Assembly (NCBI RefSeq): GCF_001403875.1
Contig: NZ_LN884299.1
Location: 1,426,117-1,490,116 of the forward strand
Direction of reading: 5' to 3'
From: Paenibacillus ihumii
GTDB taxonomy: Bacteria; Bacillota; Bacilli; Paenibacillales; Paenibacillaceae
DNA: 64,000 nt
A program made the position numbers and the translations under genes. Every line of letters starts with the position of its first letter. Position 1 is the first letter of the stretch. Positions 51,163 to 61,277 of the stretch are shown here, one piece after another. The notes below the pieces were generated by a model. The model was not told where the DNA came from and made no database searches. It was given only the letters and a program-made list of their open reading frames with translations.

Positions 51163-51211
51163 AAATCCTTCGGCCCTGCTGCAGAGGCATTAGCAAATGG
51201 CCGAAGGATTT
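51163..51211 (-). terminator. rqcH terminator hairpin
   Basis: AAATCCTTCGGCC (51163-51175) and GGCCGAAGGATTT (51199-51211) form a 13-bp perfect stem. Minus-strand orientation ends rqcH, although the T run is short on this strand; it may work for both genes. Confidence 0.7.
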
Positions 51212-51237
51212 GTTGTGTTGAGATATTTGAACGTAGC

Positions 51238-53004
51238 TTATTTGACGGTGTTCGGCAGGCTCTTGATCAGCGCCTCATCGGGCGTAACGAACAGGGTGCG
51301 CTGCTGCTCGTAGATGACAAAGCCGGGCTTCGCGCCGCTTGGCTTGCGAACATGCTTGATCAGCGTGTAATCGACAGGTACGCTGCTGGATTCCTTGGCC
51401 TGGCTGAAGTAAGCAGCTAGCTGGGCCGCTTCATTCAAGGTGGCCTCTCCGTAGGAAGCGCTCCGAATGACGACATGGGAGCCCGGGATGTCCTTCGTGT
51501 GCAGCCAGGTGTCATTGTGGCTGGCCAGACGGTTGGTCACGTACTCATTCTGCAGATTGTTCTTGCCGACGTAAATGTCTATGCCTTCGGATGAAGTATA
51601 CACATGGAGTGTCGGACGGTCGTTCTTCTTCTTTTTCTTGCTCTTGCCGCTTCTTTGCCTCAAGTATCCCTGCTGGATCAATTCCTCGCGGATTTCATCG
51701 ATGTCGTTAAGCGTCGCATACTCCAACTGCTGAAGCAAGCCTTCCAGGTAAGTGATTTCCTTGCGTGCGATGTCCATTTGCTCATCGATGACTGCCAGGC
51801 TGTTCTTGAACTTATTGTATTTCTTGAAGTAACGCTGCGCATTCTCGGAAGGGGTCAGCAGCGGATCGAGCGATATCCTTACCGGCTTCTGCTCCTCATC
51901 GTAATAGTTGATGAGCTCGACCTCTTTATCGCCTTTCTTGATCTGATGCAGGGAAGCCAGGAGCAGCTCGCCGGATATGCGGTACCGTTCGGCGTCCTCA
52001 GCTTCCGTAAGGTCCTCCTGGAGCTTCGTCAGCTTCTTCGCATTTTTACTGCGCTCGTTCTGCAGGAAACGCAGCAGATCGCTTGTCTTCTGCTTCACTG
52101 TGTCGCGCAGCGCTTTTTCTCCGTAGTAATCCTCCATGCAGGCGCTGATAGAATCGTATGTGCGGACATTGTCCTGCACCATGCTCAAGGATACAGCGGA
52201 GAACACATGCTTCCCTTTGCTGCTGCTGCCGCTCATCGGATGGTACTGCTGACGGGAGATTTCGTCCATCAGGACTGAGAAGGCCGACCACACGGTCTCC
52301 AGCTCAGGAGCTGCCTGTGTCTCGGCTGCCGAGTCTGCGGCGGCGGCTCCCTGTCCGGCCCGGAAATAGATTTCTTCCGCAATCAGCGGACTCAGGCCGC
52401 TGTAGGCCTGAACGAGCCAGTAGCTGGCTGCGGTATTCTCTCCTGCTTCGCACCAGGCGGCCAGGAACTCTTCCTTGCCGGCCTCCAGCGGGTTCAGCTT
52501 ATGCTGCTCCGGCGGCTTCGTATAGGCGAACCCGGGCATAACGACCCGGTAGCTGCTGATGGAAGGGGTAACATGGTGGATGCCGTCCAGCTGTACGCCG
52601 GTAGCGGGATCAACGAGGATGATGTTGCTGTGCCGCCCCATCAGCTCGACGATGATCCGCTTGGCCGAGATGTCCCCGAGCTCATCGCGCTGCCTGATAT
52701 CGATCGCAATGATCCGCTCCATTCCGTGCTGGGCAATGGCCTCAATGATGCCCCCCTCACAATGCTTGCGCAGCAGCATGCAGAACATGGGAGCCTCCTG
52801 CGGATTAGGGAAGGACTGCTCCGTCAGGTGAACGCGCGGATAAGTCGGATTGGCCGACAGGATCAGCCTCCGGTTTCCGCCCTGTGCTCTTAAATTGATT
52901 ATTATATCGCTATCGGATGGCTGGTGTATTTTGTTGATGCGCCCGCCCACGCAAAGCTGCAGCTCGTGGACAATAGAACGCGTAACGATGCCGTCAAGTG
53001 CCAT
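51238..53004 (-). CDS. rqcH: Ribosome quality control factor RqcH (NFACT family, Rqc2-like)
   Basis: This 588-residue protein (YloA; formerly a fibronectin-binding family) binds 50S subunits with stalled nascent chains and adds C-terminal alanine tails with tRNA-Ala. Motifs: N-terminal DGIVTRSIVHELQLCVGGRINKIHQ (NFACT-N), a coiled coil at about residues 280-440, and a C-terminal NFACT-R domain with IPGSHVVIRSASYGEATLNEAAQLAAYFS. GGAGA lies before the ATG at 53004. Divergent from the Ca2+ ATPase gene. In Bacillus yloA is adjacent to yloB, as here. Confidence 0.93.
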   Translation of the reverse strand: MALDGIVTRSIVHELQLCVGGRINKIHQPSDSDIIINLRAQGGNRRLILSANPTYPRVHLTEQSFPNPQEAPMFCMLLRKHCEGGIIEAIAQHGMERIIAIDIRQRDELGDISAKRIIVELMGRHSNIILVDPATGVQLDGIHHVTPSISSYRVVMPGFAYTKPPEQHKLNPLEAGKEEFLAAWCEAGENTAASYWLVQAYSGLSPLIAEEIYFRAGQGAAAADSAAETQAAPELETVWSAFSVLMDEISRQQYHPMSGSSSKGKHVFSAVSLSMVQDNVRTYDSISACMEDYYGEKALRDTVKQKTSDLLRFLQNERSKNAKKLTKLQEDLTEAEDAERYRISGELLLASLHQIKKGDKEVELINYYDEEQKPVRISLDPLLTPSENAQRYFKKYNKFKNSLAVIDEQMDIARKEITYLEGLLQQLEYATLNDIDEIREELIQQGYLRQRSGKSKKKKKNDRPTLHVYTSSEGIDIYVGKNNLQNEYVTNRLASHNDTWLHTKDIPGSHVVIRSASYGEATLNEAAQLAAYFSQAKESSSVPVDYTLIKHVRKPSGAKPGFVIYEQQRTLFVTPDEALIKSLPNTVK

Positions 53005-53185
53005 AATTGTATTCTCCCTCTATAAGTGCCTTGGCGCATACCGCGCTCTCTCTATGATGCCATACTTCACGCAAAAACTTAAGTCCTCCCTTGTGATAAT
53101 TCGGGACTGGCCCGAATACATTTACCCTAGGTGGAAAAGCCTTCGCTCTGTAAAACGGCATAATTACGGGAGGGGAATAGAGAGG

Positions 53186-55993
53186 ATGGAACAAAAAAAC
53201 TGGCACCAGTGGAGTGGTGAGGAGCTTCTCCAACGATTCGGCGTCTCCAGGGAGCAGGGGCTGACCGAAGAAGAGGCCCGGCGCAGGCAGGAGCAAAGCG
53301 GATGGAATGAGCTGCAGGAAATGCAGCGCGTGTCGCCGCTTCTCCTCTTCCTAAATCAATTCAAGGATTTCATGATGCTCGTACTGATGGCAGCTACCTT
53401 GATCTCCGGCCTTCTCGGCGAATATTTGGACGCCGTTACTATTATAGCCATCATCATTCTGAACGGAGTTCTCGGCTTTGTTCAGGAATTCCGCGCCGAG
53501 CGTTCGCTAAGGGCGCTCAAGCAGCTGTCCGCTCCCCATGCCAATGTGCTGCGGGGCAGCAGCATCCGCCATATTCCGGCGCGGGAGCTCGTACCGGGAG
53601 ATATAGTGGTTGTGGAGAGCGGGGACCGTATTCCTGCTGATATCCGCTGGCTCGAAACGAACAGCCTTGATGCCGAGGAGTCGGCGCTGACCGGGGAATC
53701 GCATCCGGTGAACAAGCATTCGGCGCCGATCCAGGACGCTGAGGTGCCGCTCGGCGACCAGAAAAATATCGGCTTCATGGGAACGATGGTTACCCGGGGG
53801 AGCGGGAGAGGCATTGTTATCCGCACGGGGATGGAGACGGAGATGGGCAAAATCGCCGATCTGATCCAGAGTACAGAGGTTCAGGAGACGCCTCTGCAGC
53901 GCAGACTGGAGCAGCTTGGCATAATCCTGATTTATTTGGCTCTCGGCTTGACGATTCTCGTTGTCGTGGTCGGGATCATCCATGGCCAGCCAGCCGGAAG
54001 CATGTTCTTTGCCGGCGTAAGCCTCGCCGTCGCCGCAATTCCGGAAGGGCTGCCGGCCATCGTCACGATTGCACTGGCGCTGGGGGTGCAGCGAATGATC
54101 AAACGCAAAGCGATCGTGCGCAAGCTCCCATCGGTCGAGACGCTCGGCTGCGCCTCCGTCATCTGCTCCGACAAGACGGGGACTCTGACGCAAAACAAAA
54201 TGACGGTGACGCATATTTGGGTGGAAGGACGCCCGCTTGAAGTTACCGGCGACGGGTATGAACCGGTTGGCCATATTATGGAACAAGGGCAGCCGCTGGA
54301 TGTGAAAAAAGATCAAAGCCTGCGCCGCCTGCTGCAAATCAGCGCGCTCTGCAGCAACGCCGTCATTTACGAGGAGGAAGAGGAGGAGAACGCTCGCGGT
54401 CGGCGCAAGGCCAAGGAGGAGCCGGCGAGCTCGCGCTGGAAGCTGAAGGGGGATCCAACGGAAGGAGCGCTGGTCACTCTGGCGACCAAAATGGGGCTGA
54501 CCGCCAGCTCGCTAGCCGGAATCTACAAGCGTACGAAGGAGCATCCCTTCGATTCCAAGCGTAAAAGGATGTCTGTTGTCGTCTCTCATCAGGGAGGAGC
54601 CCTCGCTCTCGTCAAGGGTGCGCCGGATATGCTGCTGGAGCGCTGCTCGTATATTTTATGGGACGGCAAGGTCGTGCCTTTTACGGGCACCCTCCGGCAG
54701 AAGGTGCAGGCGGCGAACGAGGAGATGGCGCGCCGGGCTCTGCGCGTCCTGGGCCTCGCCTATCGTGAGCTGCGGCCTCAGGAGAACGCGGATAGCGAGG
54801 AGGCGGTGGAATCGCAGCTCGTCTTTGTCGGCCTGACCGGAATGATCGATCCGCCGCGCCGCGAGGTCCGGGATGCGATCGCGGTCTGCCGCAAGGCGGG
54901 CATCAGGACGGTCATGATTACGGGCGACCACGGTCTCACTGCCGAAGCGATCGCCCAGGATCTGGGGATTCTGCAGCGGGGCGGCGAATCGCTCTCGGGA
55001 GCGGAACTAAGCCTGCTGAGCGATGAGGAGCTCGAGCAGAGGGCGGACAGCATTTCCGTCTATTCCCGCGTATCGCCGGAGCATAAGCTGCGCATCGTCA
55101 AGGCGCTCCAGCGCAAAGGCCATGTCGTAGCCATGACCGGGGACGGCGTCAATGATGCCCCCGCCATCAAGGCGGCCGATATCGGAATTGCCATGGGCAT
55201 CACGGGAACGGACGTATCCAAGGAGGCTTCCTCGCTCATTCTGAGCGATGATAATTTCTCGTCGATCGTAGCGGCGATTGAGGAGGGCCGGAACATTTAC
55301 GAGAATATCCGCAAATTTATCCGGTATCTTCTTGCCTCCAACGTGGGAGAAATATTGACGATGCTGTTCGCCATGCTGGCCGGCCTCCCTCTGCCGCTGG
55401 CGCCGATTCAGATTCTATGGGTCAACCTGGTGACCGATGGGCTGCCTGCGATGGCGCTGGGCGTGGACCAGCCGGAGAAGGACCTAATGGAGCAAAAGCC
55501 TAGGGGCAAGACGGAGAACATCTTTGCCCGGCGTCTCGGCTGGAAGATATTAAGCCGCGGCCTGCTGATCGGCTTGTGCACCCTTGGCGCGTTCTGGATT
55601 ACGCTGCAGAGCAATCCGGGAGCGGAAGGCCAGCTTGCCAAGGCTCAGTCGGTAGCGTTCGCGACGCTTGTTATGGCCCAGCTTATCCATGTGTTCGATT
55701 GCCGGAGCTCACGGTCTATTTTTCACCGTAACCTCCTGCAGAACCGGCTGCTCGTTATCGCGGTGCTGTCGTCCATTCTGCTCCTGCTCGGAGTCATTTA
55801 CATTGAGCCGCTGCAGCCGATTTTCAAAACCGTGCCGCTCACGATGAGAGACTGGTCGATTACGCTTGTAGCCGCGGGGATTCCGACATTTCTGCTCGGC
55901 GCGGGCAGTGTGTGGTCAGGGCGGAGGAATCGCCGCAAATACAACAATTCCGGCCCGTTCATTCCGGCGAGGAATACAAATTTTCGTGCATAA
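53186..55993 (+). CDS. SERCA-type P-type Ca2+ ATPase (YloB-like)
   Basis: This 935-residue P-type ATPase transports Ca2+ out of the cytoplasm. Motifs in order: LTGES at the actuator domain, [15 protein letters not shown] in M4, the phosphorylation motif [15 protein letters not shown], and [20 protein letters not shown]. About 10 membrane helices are present. The start at 53186 follows GGGAGGGG about 11 bases upstream; the 112-residue N-terminal extension of the longest frame is antisense to rqcH and is rejected. In Bacillus yloB lies directly next to yloA; the same here. Confidence 0.93.
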   Translation: MEQKNWHQWSGEELLQRFGVSREQGLTEEEARRRQEQSGWNELQEMQRVSPLLLFLNQFKDFMMLVLMAATLISGLLGEYLDAVTIIAIIILNGVLGFVQEFRAERSLRALKQLSAPHANVLRGSSIRHIPARELVPGDIVVVESGDRIPADIRWLETNSLDAEESALTGESHPVNKHSAPIQDAEVPLGDQKNIGFMGTMVTRGSGRGIVIRTGMETEMGKIADLIQSTEVQETPLQRRLEQLGIILIYLALGLTILVVVVGIIHGQPAGSMFFAGVSLAVAAIPEGLPAIVTIALALGVQRMIKRKAIVRKLPSVETLGCASVICSDKTGTLTQNKMTVTHIWVEGRPLEVTGDGYEPVGHIMEQGQPLDVKKDQSLRRLLQISALCSNAVIYEEEEEENARGRRKAKEEPASSRWKLKGDPTEGALVTLATKMGLTASSLAGIYKRTKEHPFDSKRKRMSVVVSHQGGALALVKGAPDMLLERCSYILWDGKVVPFTGTLRQKVQAANEEMARRALRVLGLAYRELRPQENADSEEAVESQLVFVGLTGMIDPPRREVRDAIAVCRKAGIRTVMITGDHGLTAEAIAQDLGILQRGGESLSGAELSLLSDEELEQRADSISVYSRVSPEHKLRIVKALQRKGHVVAMTGDGVNDAPAIKAADIGIAMGITGTDVSKEASSLILSDDNFSSIVAAIEEGRNIYENIRKFIRYLLASNVGEILTMLFAMLAGLPLPLAPIQILWVNLVTDGLPAMALGVDQPEKDLMEQKPRGKTENIFARRLGWKILSRGLLIGLCTLGAFWITLQSNPGAEGQLAKAQSVAFATLVMAQLIHVFDCRSSRSIFHRNLLQNRLLVIAVLSSILLLLGVIYIEPLQPIFKTVPLTMRDWSITLVAAGIPTFLLGAGSVWSGRRNRRKYNNSGPFIPARNTNFRA

Positions 55994-56075
55994 AATCAAT
56001 ACCCTTTCGAGCCCTTAAAATATAGACTAACCCCATACCAAGCCTTGCGGTGCAAGGCATGAAGGGGTGGTTCAT

Positions 56076-56918
56076 ATGAAATTTACGAAAATGCACGGGC
56101 TCGGAAATGATTTTCTCGTTATTTACGGAGAGAAGGCGCTGCCGGAGCATGCTTCACAGCTGGCGCAAAGGTGGTGCAATCGCTACTTTGGCATCGGGGC
56201 TGACGGGCTCGTGTATATTCTGCCATCGGAGCAGGCCGACTTCCAAATGAGGATCATCAACTCGGACGGGACGGAAGCGGAGCAGTGCGGGAACGCCATT
56301 CGCTGCGTCTGCAAGTATGTGTACGAGAAGGGCTATATCGGCCGCGAGAAGATCAGTATCGAAACGCTGGGTGCCGGCGTGCAGCAGGCAGAGCTCCAGA
56401 CGGTGTCCGGCATGGTCTCGTCGGTGCGCATAGATATGGGAGAGCCGGTTCTTGACGGCCGCGCCATTCCGACGACGCTTGAGGCAAGCCCGGTGCTGGA
56501 CTGGCCGATAGAAGCCGGCGGGGCGAGCTTTAGGTTTACAGCGGTATCGATGGGCAACCCCCACTGCATTATTTATGTGGATGACGCTGCGGCGTTCGAT
56601 TTGCATACCTGGGGGCCAAGGCTTGAGAAGCATCCTATTTTCCCCCGCAAAACGAACGTCGAGTTTGCCACAGTGAAGGCCCGGGATCGCGTGGAAATGC
56701 GGGTGTGGGAGCGTGGAGCCGGTCCGACCCTCGCCTGCGGAACCGGGGCTTGCGCCACGCTGGTGTCCTCCGTGCTCCACGGGTATACGGACCGCGCGGC
56801 ATGGATCGGTCTGGCGGGCGGGGACTTGTACGTCGAATGGAACGGGACGGATAATCATGTGTATATGAGCGGCCCGGCCGCGGCGGTTTGCGAGGGAACC
56901 GTCGAGCCGGGAATTTAA
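56076..56918 (+). CDS. dapF: Diaminopimelate epimerase
   Basis: This 280-residue enzyme epimerises LL- to meso-diaminopimelate for lysine and peptidoglycan. Catalytic cysteines are in GTEAEQCGNAIRC and GPTLACGTGACATL, in the two halves. The start MKFTKMHGLGNDF at 56076 has AAGGGGTGG upstream; GTG 56067 is rejected. In this order dapF interrupts the usual yloB-yicC neighbourhood. A small hairpin (GCCTTGC/GCAAGGC, 56042-56058) lies in its leader. Confidence 0.95.
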   Translation: MKFTKMHGLGNDFLVIYGEKALPEHASQLAQRWCNRYFGIGADGLVYILPSEQADFQMRIINSDGTEAEQCGNAIRCVCKYVYEKGYIGREKISIETLGAGVQQAELQTVSGMVSSVRIDMGEPVLDGRAIPTTLEASPVLDWPIEAGGASFRFTAVSMGNPHCIIYVDDAAAFDLHTWGPRLEKHPIFPRKTNVEFATVKARDRVEMRVWERGAGPTLACGTGACATLVSSVLHGYTDRAAWIGLAGGDLYVEWNGTDNHVYMSGPAAAVCEGTVEPGI

Positions 56919-56944
56919 GAAGGGGCCCCTGGCGGCCTCTTTTC
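56919..56944 (+). terminator. Terminator after dapF
   Basis: AAGGGGCC (56920-56927) pairs with GGCCTCTT (56934-56941) with one wobble, then T's. Confidence 0.72.
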
Positions 56945-57069
56945 TATGCTGAAAGGATGGGGTTGGCAATTGCTTTTTCTAACCATTCAGCCAGAATTTA
57001 TGGTACATTAGAATGAAAACGAGTTCTGATAGATCTTGAAATAGAATGAGGGCAGTGGAGGTAAGAATG

Positions 57070-58959
57070 ATGAGGCCGGATTTACGCGAGAAAATAAAGC
57101 GCGAGGTGTTGATCGGAGACGGGGCGCTCGGTACCTATTTGTACCAGCTCGGATTTCCCGTGGGCATTTCTTATGAGGAATTTAATTTATTAAGACCTGA
57201 AGTGATCGGTGATGTGCATCGCCGTTATATAGAGGCTGGAGCGCAGCTGCTGGAGACGAATACGTTCTCGGCGAACTATTATAAGCTTGCTAAATTCGGC
57301 TTGGAATCCAAAGTAGAGGAAATCAACAAAGCGGCCGTACGGATCGCCAGAAGCGCAGCGGGGGCGGATGCTTACGTTGCCGGTGCGGTGGGGTCGATTC
57401 GCGGGGGGAGACGGGTTAACGTCTCCGTGCAGGAGCTGAACCGGAACTATGAGCAGCAAATTACCGCATTGCTGACAGAGGACGTCGACGCGCTGCTGTT
57501 CGAGACCTTCTATGATCTGGCGGAAATGCGGATTGCGATCGGCAAGGCGCGGCAGCATACTTCGATTCCTGTCATCTGCCAGTTCGCCGTCGATCAGCTT
57601 GGCCGGACTTTGGACGGCTACAGCATTAAGGAAGCCTTCGGAATTTTGCGCGAGGAAGGCGCTGACGTTCTAGGATTCAACTGTCATTCGGGACCTAAAG
57701 GAATTATGAGCGTGATGGAGAGCCTGGAAGGCCCGCTCGACGTTCCGCTGTCCGTATTCCCGAATGCGGGTTTAGCTGACTATATAGATGGAGAATATGT
57801 ATATGGAGCAACTCCTGAGTACTTCGGAGAATGCGCCGTGTCCTTCGCGGATCTTGGCGCCCGGCTGATCGGCGGCTGCTGCGGCACGACGCCGGAGCAT
57901 ATTTCCGCGATTGCCGGGGCGCTGTCCGGCTACGCGGCTCAGCCGCTTCAGGAGGGGGCTGTTCTGCCTCCGGTACGGCCTTCGGTCGCCATTGAAGAAC
58001 GGGAAGAACGGGACGGAGAGAGCTTCGGAGAACAAGCTGGAGAGCCGAGCATTGTGGAGCTTGTAAAAGAGCGCCATACGGTTATAGTAGAGCTCGACCC
58101 GCCGCGCGATCTGGATATTCGCAGATTTATGGACGGAGCAGCCGCTCTGAAGGAGGCCGGAGTCGATGCCTTGACTCTGGCCGATAACTCGCTGGCTGTT
58201 ACACGGATGAGCAACATGGCGCTGGGGCATCTTGTCCAGTCCGAGGTCGGACTGCGACCGCTCATTCATATCGCCTGCCGCGACCGCAACCTGATCGGCA
58301 CGCAGTCGCACATGATGGGCTTCGATGCCCTCGGCATCGACCATGTTCTGGCCGTGACCGGCGATCCGGCCCGCTTCGGCGATTTGCCCGGCTCGAGCTC
58401 GGTCTATGATTTGACTTCCTTTGAAATCATCCGGATGATCAAACAGCTTAATGAAGGGATTGCCTTCTCCGGCAAGCCGCTGAAGCAAAAGGCGAAGTTC
58501 GTCGTCGGTGCCGCCTTCAACCCGAACGTAAAGCATTTGCATAAAGCCGTCGAGCGTCTGGAGAAGAAAATAGCCTCCGGGGCCGACTATATCATGACCC
58601 AGCCGGTCTATGATCCGGAGCTGATCGTCGCGGTCAAGGAAGCGACGGCTCATCTGGACATCCCGATCTTTATCGGCATCATGCCGCTAGCGAGCGGCAG
58701 GAACGCCGAATACCTGCACAACGAGGTTCCCGGCATACAGTTATCCGACAGTGTCAGAAAACGGATGGAAGGGCTGCAGGGCGAGGAAGGCCGCAGGGTA
58801 GGGGTGGAAATCGCCAAGGAATTGCTGGATACGGCCTTGGAGCATTTTAACGGCATTTATTTGATAACTCCATTTATGTTCTATGAAATGAGTGTCACTT
58901 TGAGTAATTATGTCTGGGAGAAATCCGCACATCGCTCGCAATACTTGTCTCGTTCATAA
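57070..58959 (+). CDS. yitJ: Bifunctional homocysteine S-methyltransferase / methylenetetrahydrofolate reductase
   Basis: This 629-residue fusion has an N-terminal homocysteine methyltransferase domain (LIGDGALGTYLYQLG; zinc cysteines in GFNCHSGP and LIGGCCGTTPEH) and, after a linker near 295-330, a C-terminal methylenetetrahydrofolate reductase domain (VELDPPRDLDIRRFM, LAVTGDPARFGD, GADYIMTQPVYDPE). It should make 5-methyl-THF and methionine. The ATG at 57070 is set by GGAGGT 7 bases upstream; 57067 is an alternative. No S-box riboswitch is visible in the short upstream region, unlike in Bacillus yitJ. Confidence 0.93.
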   Translation: MRPDLREKIKREVLIGDGALGTYLYQLGFPVGISYEEFNLLRPEVIGDVHRRYIEAGAQLLETNTFSANYYKLAKFGLESKVEEINKAAVRIARSAAGADAYVAGAVGSIRGGRRVNVSVQELNRNYEQQITALLTEDVDALLFETFYDLAEMRIAIGKARQHTSIPVICQFAVDQLGRTLDGYSIKEAFGILREEGADVLGFNCHSGPKGIMSVMESLEGPLDVPLSVFPNAGLADYIDGEYVYGATPEYFGECAVSFADLGARLIGGCCGTTPEHISAIAGALSGYAAQPLQEGAVLPPVRPSVAIEEREERDGESFGEQAGEPSIVELVKERHTVIVELDPPRDLDIRRFMDGAAALKEAGVDALTLADNSLAVTRMSNMALGHLVQSEVGLRPLIHIACRDRNLIGTQSHMMGFDALGIDHVLAVTGDPARFGDLPGSSSVYDLTSFEIIRMIKQLNEGIAFSGKPLKQKAKFVVGAAFNPNVKHLHKAVERLEKKIASGADYIMTQPVYDPELIVAVKEATAHLDIPIFIGIMPLASGRNAEYLHNEVPGIQLSDSVRKRMEGLQGEEGRRVGVEIAKELLDTALEHFNGIYLITPFMFYEMSVTLSNYVWEKSAHRSQYLSRS

Positions 58960-58985
58960 TTATCAATTACAATAGGGTAACGGAT

Positions 58986-59882
58986 GTGATACCTTTGTCT
59001 CACAGTATGACAGGATACGGACAGTCCGCCAGACATTACGGCGGTTATGTTATTCAATTTGAAATTAAATCCGTCAATCACAGGTATGCCGAAATTGTGC
59101 TCCGCATGCCCAGGGAATGGACATGCTACGAGGATGGGCTTCGGCGCCTTGTGCAGCGCCACGTCAAGCGCGGCCGGATTGATGTATACATCAGCAAAGA
59201 GCGTGACGACAGCAGCTCTTTGCCATTTGTATTGAATTCTTCCATCGTGCAGTCTTACTTGCAGGCGGCCGACGAGCTCAGCCGGAATTTCGGCGTCAAG
59301 GCCGATCTCACCGCGAGGGACATCCTGGCCCTGCCTGATGTTCTGCAGGCTCCGGATTTGTCCTTGGAGGATTCATCCCAGGAGGATGGATGGGAGGCGA
59401 TGCTGCAGGATGGACTGGAGGAAGCGGTGTCCGGATTGCTGCGCATGCGGGAGAAGGAAGGGCTTCACCTTGTTCGCGATTTGGAGAGCCGGCTAATGAA
59501 GCTGGACGATCTTCACGAAGAGCTGGTCCGGCTTGCTCCGGAAGTGGTGAGCGATTACCGCGCCAGGCTGAAGGGCCGGCTTAATGAATTGTTTGAGGGC
59601 TCGCTGGATGAGCACAGGTTTGCGATGGAGGTCGCGCTGTTTGCGGATCGGTCCAACATTGATGAAGAATTGATCCGATTAAAGAGCCATTTCGAGCAGT
59701 GCCGCGGGTTGCTGAGCAGCCGCGAGCCGATCGGGCGCAAGCTGGATTTTTTGATACAGGAAATGAATCGCGAAACCAATACGATTGGATCAAAGGCCAA
59801 TCATTTGGCCTTAGTCAACCGTGTTTTGGAAATGAAAGCAGAATTGGAGAAGATTCGGGAACAGGCAGCGAATATGGAGTAA
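58986..59882 (+). CDS. yicC: YicC/YloC family endoribonuclease
   Basis: This 298-residue protein begins with the family signature [11 protein letters not shown] and ends with [14 protein letters not shown], followed by [12 protein letters not shown]. YicC and YloC affect RNA turnover and stress survival and have endoribonuclease activity. The start is uncertain: GTG at 58986, TTG at 58995 or ATG at 59007. None has a strong ribosome site; 58986 is taken as the longest. It heads the yicC-remA-gmk-rpoZ-coaBC-priA cluster. Confidence 0.92.
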   Translation: MIPLSHSMTGYGQSARHYGGYVIQFEIKSVNHRYAEIVLRMPREWTCYEDGLRRLVQRHVKRGRIDVYISKERDDSSSLPFVLNSSIVQSYLQAADELSRNFGVKADLTARDILALPDVLQAPDLSLEDSSQEDGWEAMLQDGLEEAVSGLLRMREKEGLHLVRDLESRLMKLDDLHEELVRLAPEVVSDYRARLKGRLNELFEGSLDEHRFAMEVALFADRSNIDEELIRLKSHFEQCRGLLSSREPIGRKLDFLIQEMNRETNTIGSKANHLALVNRVLEMKAELEKIREQAANME

Positions 59883-59931
59883 TGCCACCGGCTGCAAGCG
59901 AATCGAGAAAATTAGGGGGAACTACCTAACC

Positions 59932-60192
59932 ATGGCAATTAAACTTATTAACATCGGTTTTGGAAATATCGTATCGGCGAATCGCATCATTTCCATCGTC
60001 AGCCCTGAGTCCGCTCCTATCAAGCGGATCATCCAAGAGGCGAGAGACCGCCATATGCTGATCGACGCCACTTATGGGCGCCGTACCCGCGCGGTTATCA
60101 TAACGGATAGCGACCATGTCATTTTATCGGCAGTACAGCCGGAGACGGTCGCGCATCGTCTATCCATCAAAGACGACGACAACGACGAATAA
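59932..60192 (+). CDS. remA: RemA family regulator (DUF370)
   Basis: This 86-residue protein matches Rem[22 protein letters not shown] and [21 protein letters not shown]. RemA is a DNA-binding regulator of extracellular matrix and osmoprotection genes in Bacillus. A G-rich ribosome site precedes the ATG at some distance. Its stop overlaps a possible gmk start (60192). Position between yicC and gmk is conserved. Confidence 0.95.
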   Translation: MAIKLINIGFGNIVSANRIISIVSPESAPIKRIIQEARDRHMLIDATYGRRTRAVIITDSDHVILSAVQPETVAHRLSIKDDDNDE

Positions 60193-60203
60193 TGGAGAGA
60201 ACA

Positions 60204-60776
60204 ATGGCAAAAGGGCTACTTATCGTATTATCCGGGCCGTCCGGAGTGGGGAAAGGTACGGTCTGCAATGAATTAAGACATCGTTTGCCGGAGCTTGTGT
60301 ATTCCGTGTCTGCGACGACGAGGCAGCCGCGGCTGGGCGAGGAGCACGGTGTGAATTATTTTTTCAAGACCCGCGAGCAGTTCTTGGATATGATCGAGAA
60401 CGACCAGCTGCTAGAATATGCCGAGTATGTCGGTAACTATTATGGAACGCCGCGCAATTTCGTAGAGCAGACGATCGAGAGCGGCAAGGATATCATTCTG
60501 GAAATCGAGGTTCAGGGCGCGCTGAAAGTGAAGGAGAAGTTCCCCGAAGGCATATTTGTGTTCCTGCTTCCGCCATCGCTGGATGAGCTGAAAGGGCGGA
60601 TACAAGGACGGGGGACGGAGAATCAGGCGACGATCGATCATCGGATGTCCGTAGCTGCCGATGAAATCGCTCTGCTCAAGCACTATGATTACGCCGTCGT
60701 CAACGACGAAATCGACCTTGCCTGCAAGAGAATTGAAGCCATCATCACAGCCGAGCATTGCAGAGTCAGGAAGTAG
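60204..60776 (+). CDS. gmk: Guanylate kinase
   Basis: This 190-residue kinase converts GMP to GDP. The P-loop is [13 protein letters not shown] at about residues 8-20, followed by [19 protein letters not shown] and [19 protein letters not shown] before 60204 favours that ATG over 60192. Overlaps and tight spacing tie it to remA. Confidence 0.96.
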   Translation: MAKGLLIVLSGPSGVGKGTVCNELRHRLPELVYSVSATTRQPRLGEEHGVNYFFKTREQFLDMIENDQLLEYAEYVGNYYGTPRNFVEQTIESGKDIILEIEVQGALKVKEKFPEGIFVFLLPPSLDELKGRIQGRGTENQATIDHRMSVAADEIALLKHYDYAVVNDEIDLACKRIEAIITAEHCRVRK

Positions 60777-60830
60777 CTGACCGGGCCGAGCCGTGATTTA
60801 GATGAAATATTTGAAGAGGTGTTGTTGAAC

Positions 60831-61055
60831 ATGTTGTATCCATCTATTGATAGAATGCTGGACAAAGTCGACAGTAAGTACTCCCTGGTAGTAGCCGCAT
60901 CCCGCAGAGCAAGACAGCTCAGAGAAGGCGAGAAGAGCGAGCTGCAGCAGCCGAAGTCTCACAAGCAGGTCGGCGTGGCGCTGGAGGAAATTTACGGCGA
61001 TTACATCAAAATCAAGCGGGATTCTGACGAGGATTCCTTGACAGCTGAAGAATAA
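60831..61055 (+). CDS. rpoZ: RNA polymerase omega subunit
   Basis: This 74-residue protein is the omega subunit: MLYPSIDRMLDKVDSKYSLVVAASRRARQL, with KQVGVALEEI further on. Omega helps assembly of core RNA polymerase. The ATG at 60831 follows GAAGAGGT; GTG 60819 is rejected. Order gmk-rpoZ-coaBC is conserved in Firmicutes. Confidence 0.95.
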   Translation: MLYPSIDRMLDKVDSKYSLVVAASRRARQLREGEKSELQQPKSHKQVGVALEEIYGDYIKIKRDSDEDSLTAEE

Positions 61056-61214
61056 TCAGCACAGCCTTCGGGCTGCTAGACATTTAAGTGTTTTCTTCTC
61101 CAAGCTATCAGAAAGTATCAATTTCGAATCAAGGCTTTCTCATATCGCAATAACAACTACCGCTGAACGCGGTCTGTCTTCTATGCAACTACTTTTGATA
61201 GACGTTTTTCATAC

Positions 61215-61241
61215 GACAACCGCAAGGTTGTTGTTTTTTTC
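61215..61241 (+). terminator. Terminator-like hairpin before coaBC
   Basis: ACAACC (61216-61221) pairs with GGTTGT (61226-61231) over GCAA, then a T run to 61240. It ends the yicC-rpoZ transcript or attenuates coaBC. The rest of the 61056-61277 gap has only a small CAGCC/GGCTG stem after rpoZ. Confidence 0.7.
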
Positions 61242-61277
61242 TGTAAAGGAATAGGGACGGAAAGAGGGGGATTACCG

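Noticed and set aside
52850..53185. N-terminal extension of the Ca2+ ATPase
   Set aside because: The extension overlaps the 5' end of rqcH on the other strand and has no homology; the ATG at 53186 has a ribosome site.
53507..54337. 276-residue minus-strand frame
   Set aside because: It lies fully inside the Ca2+ ATPase gene; composition is Arg/His-rich as antisense shadows are, and no ribosome site or motif is seen.
56945..57066. S-box riboswitch before the methyltransferase/MTHFR gene
   Set aside because: The space is only about 120 bases and shows none of the conserved S-box stems or a terminator.
57772..58653. 293-residue minus-strand frame
   Set aside because: Antisense to the MTHFR domain; no recognised motifs, no ribosome site.
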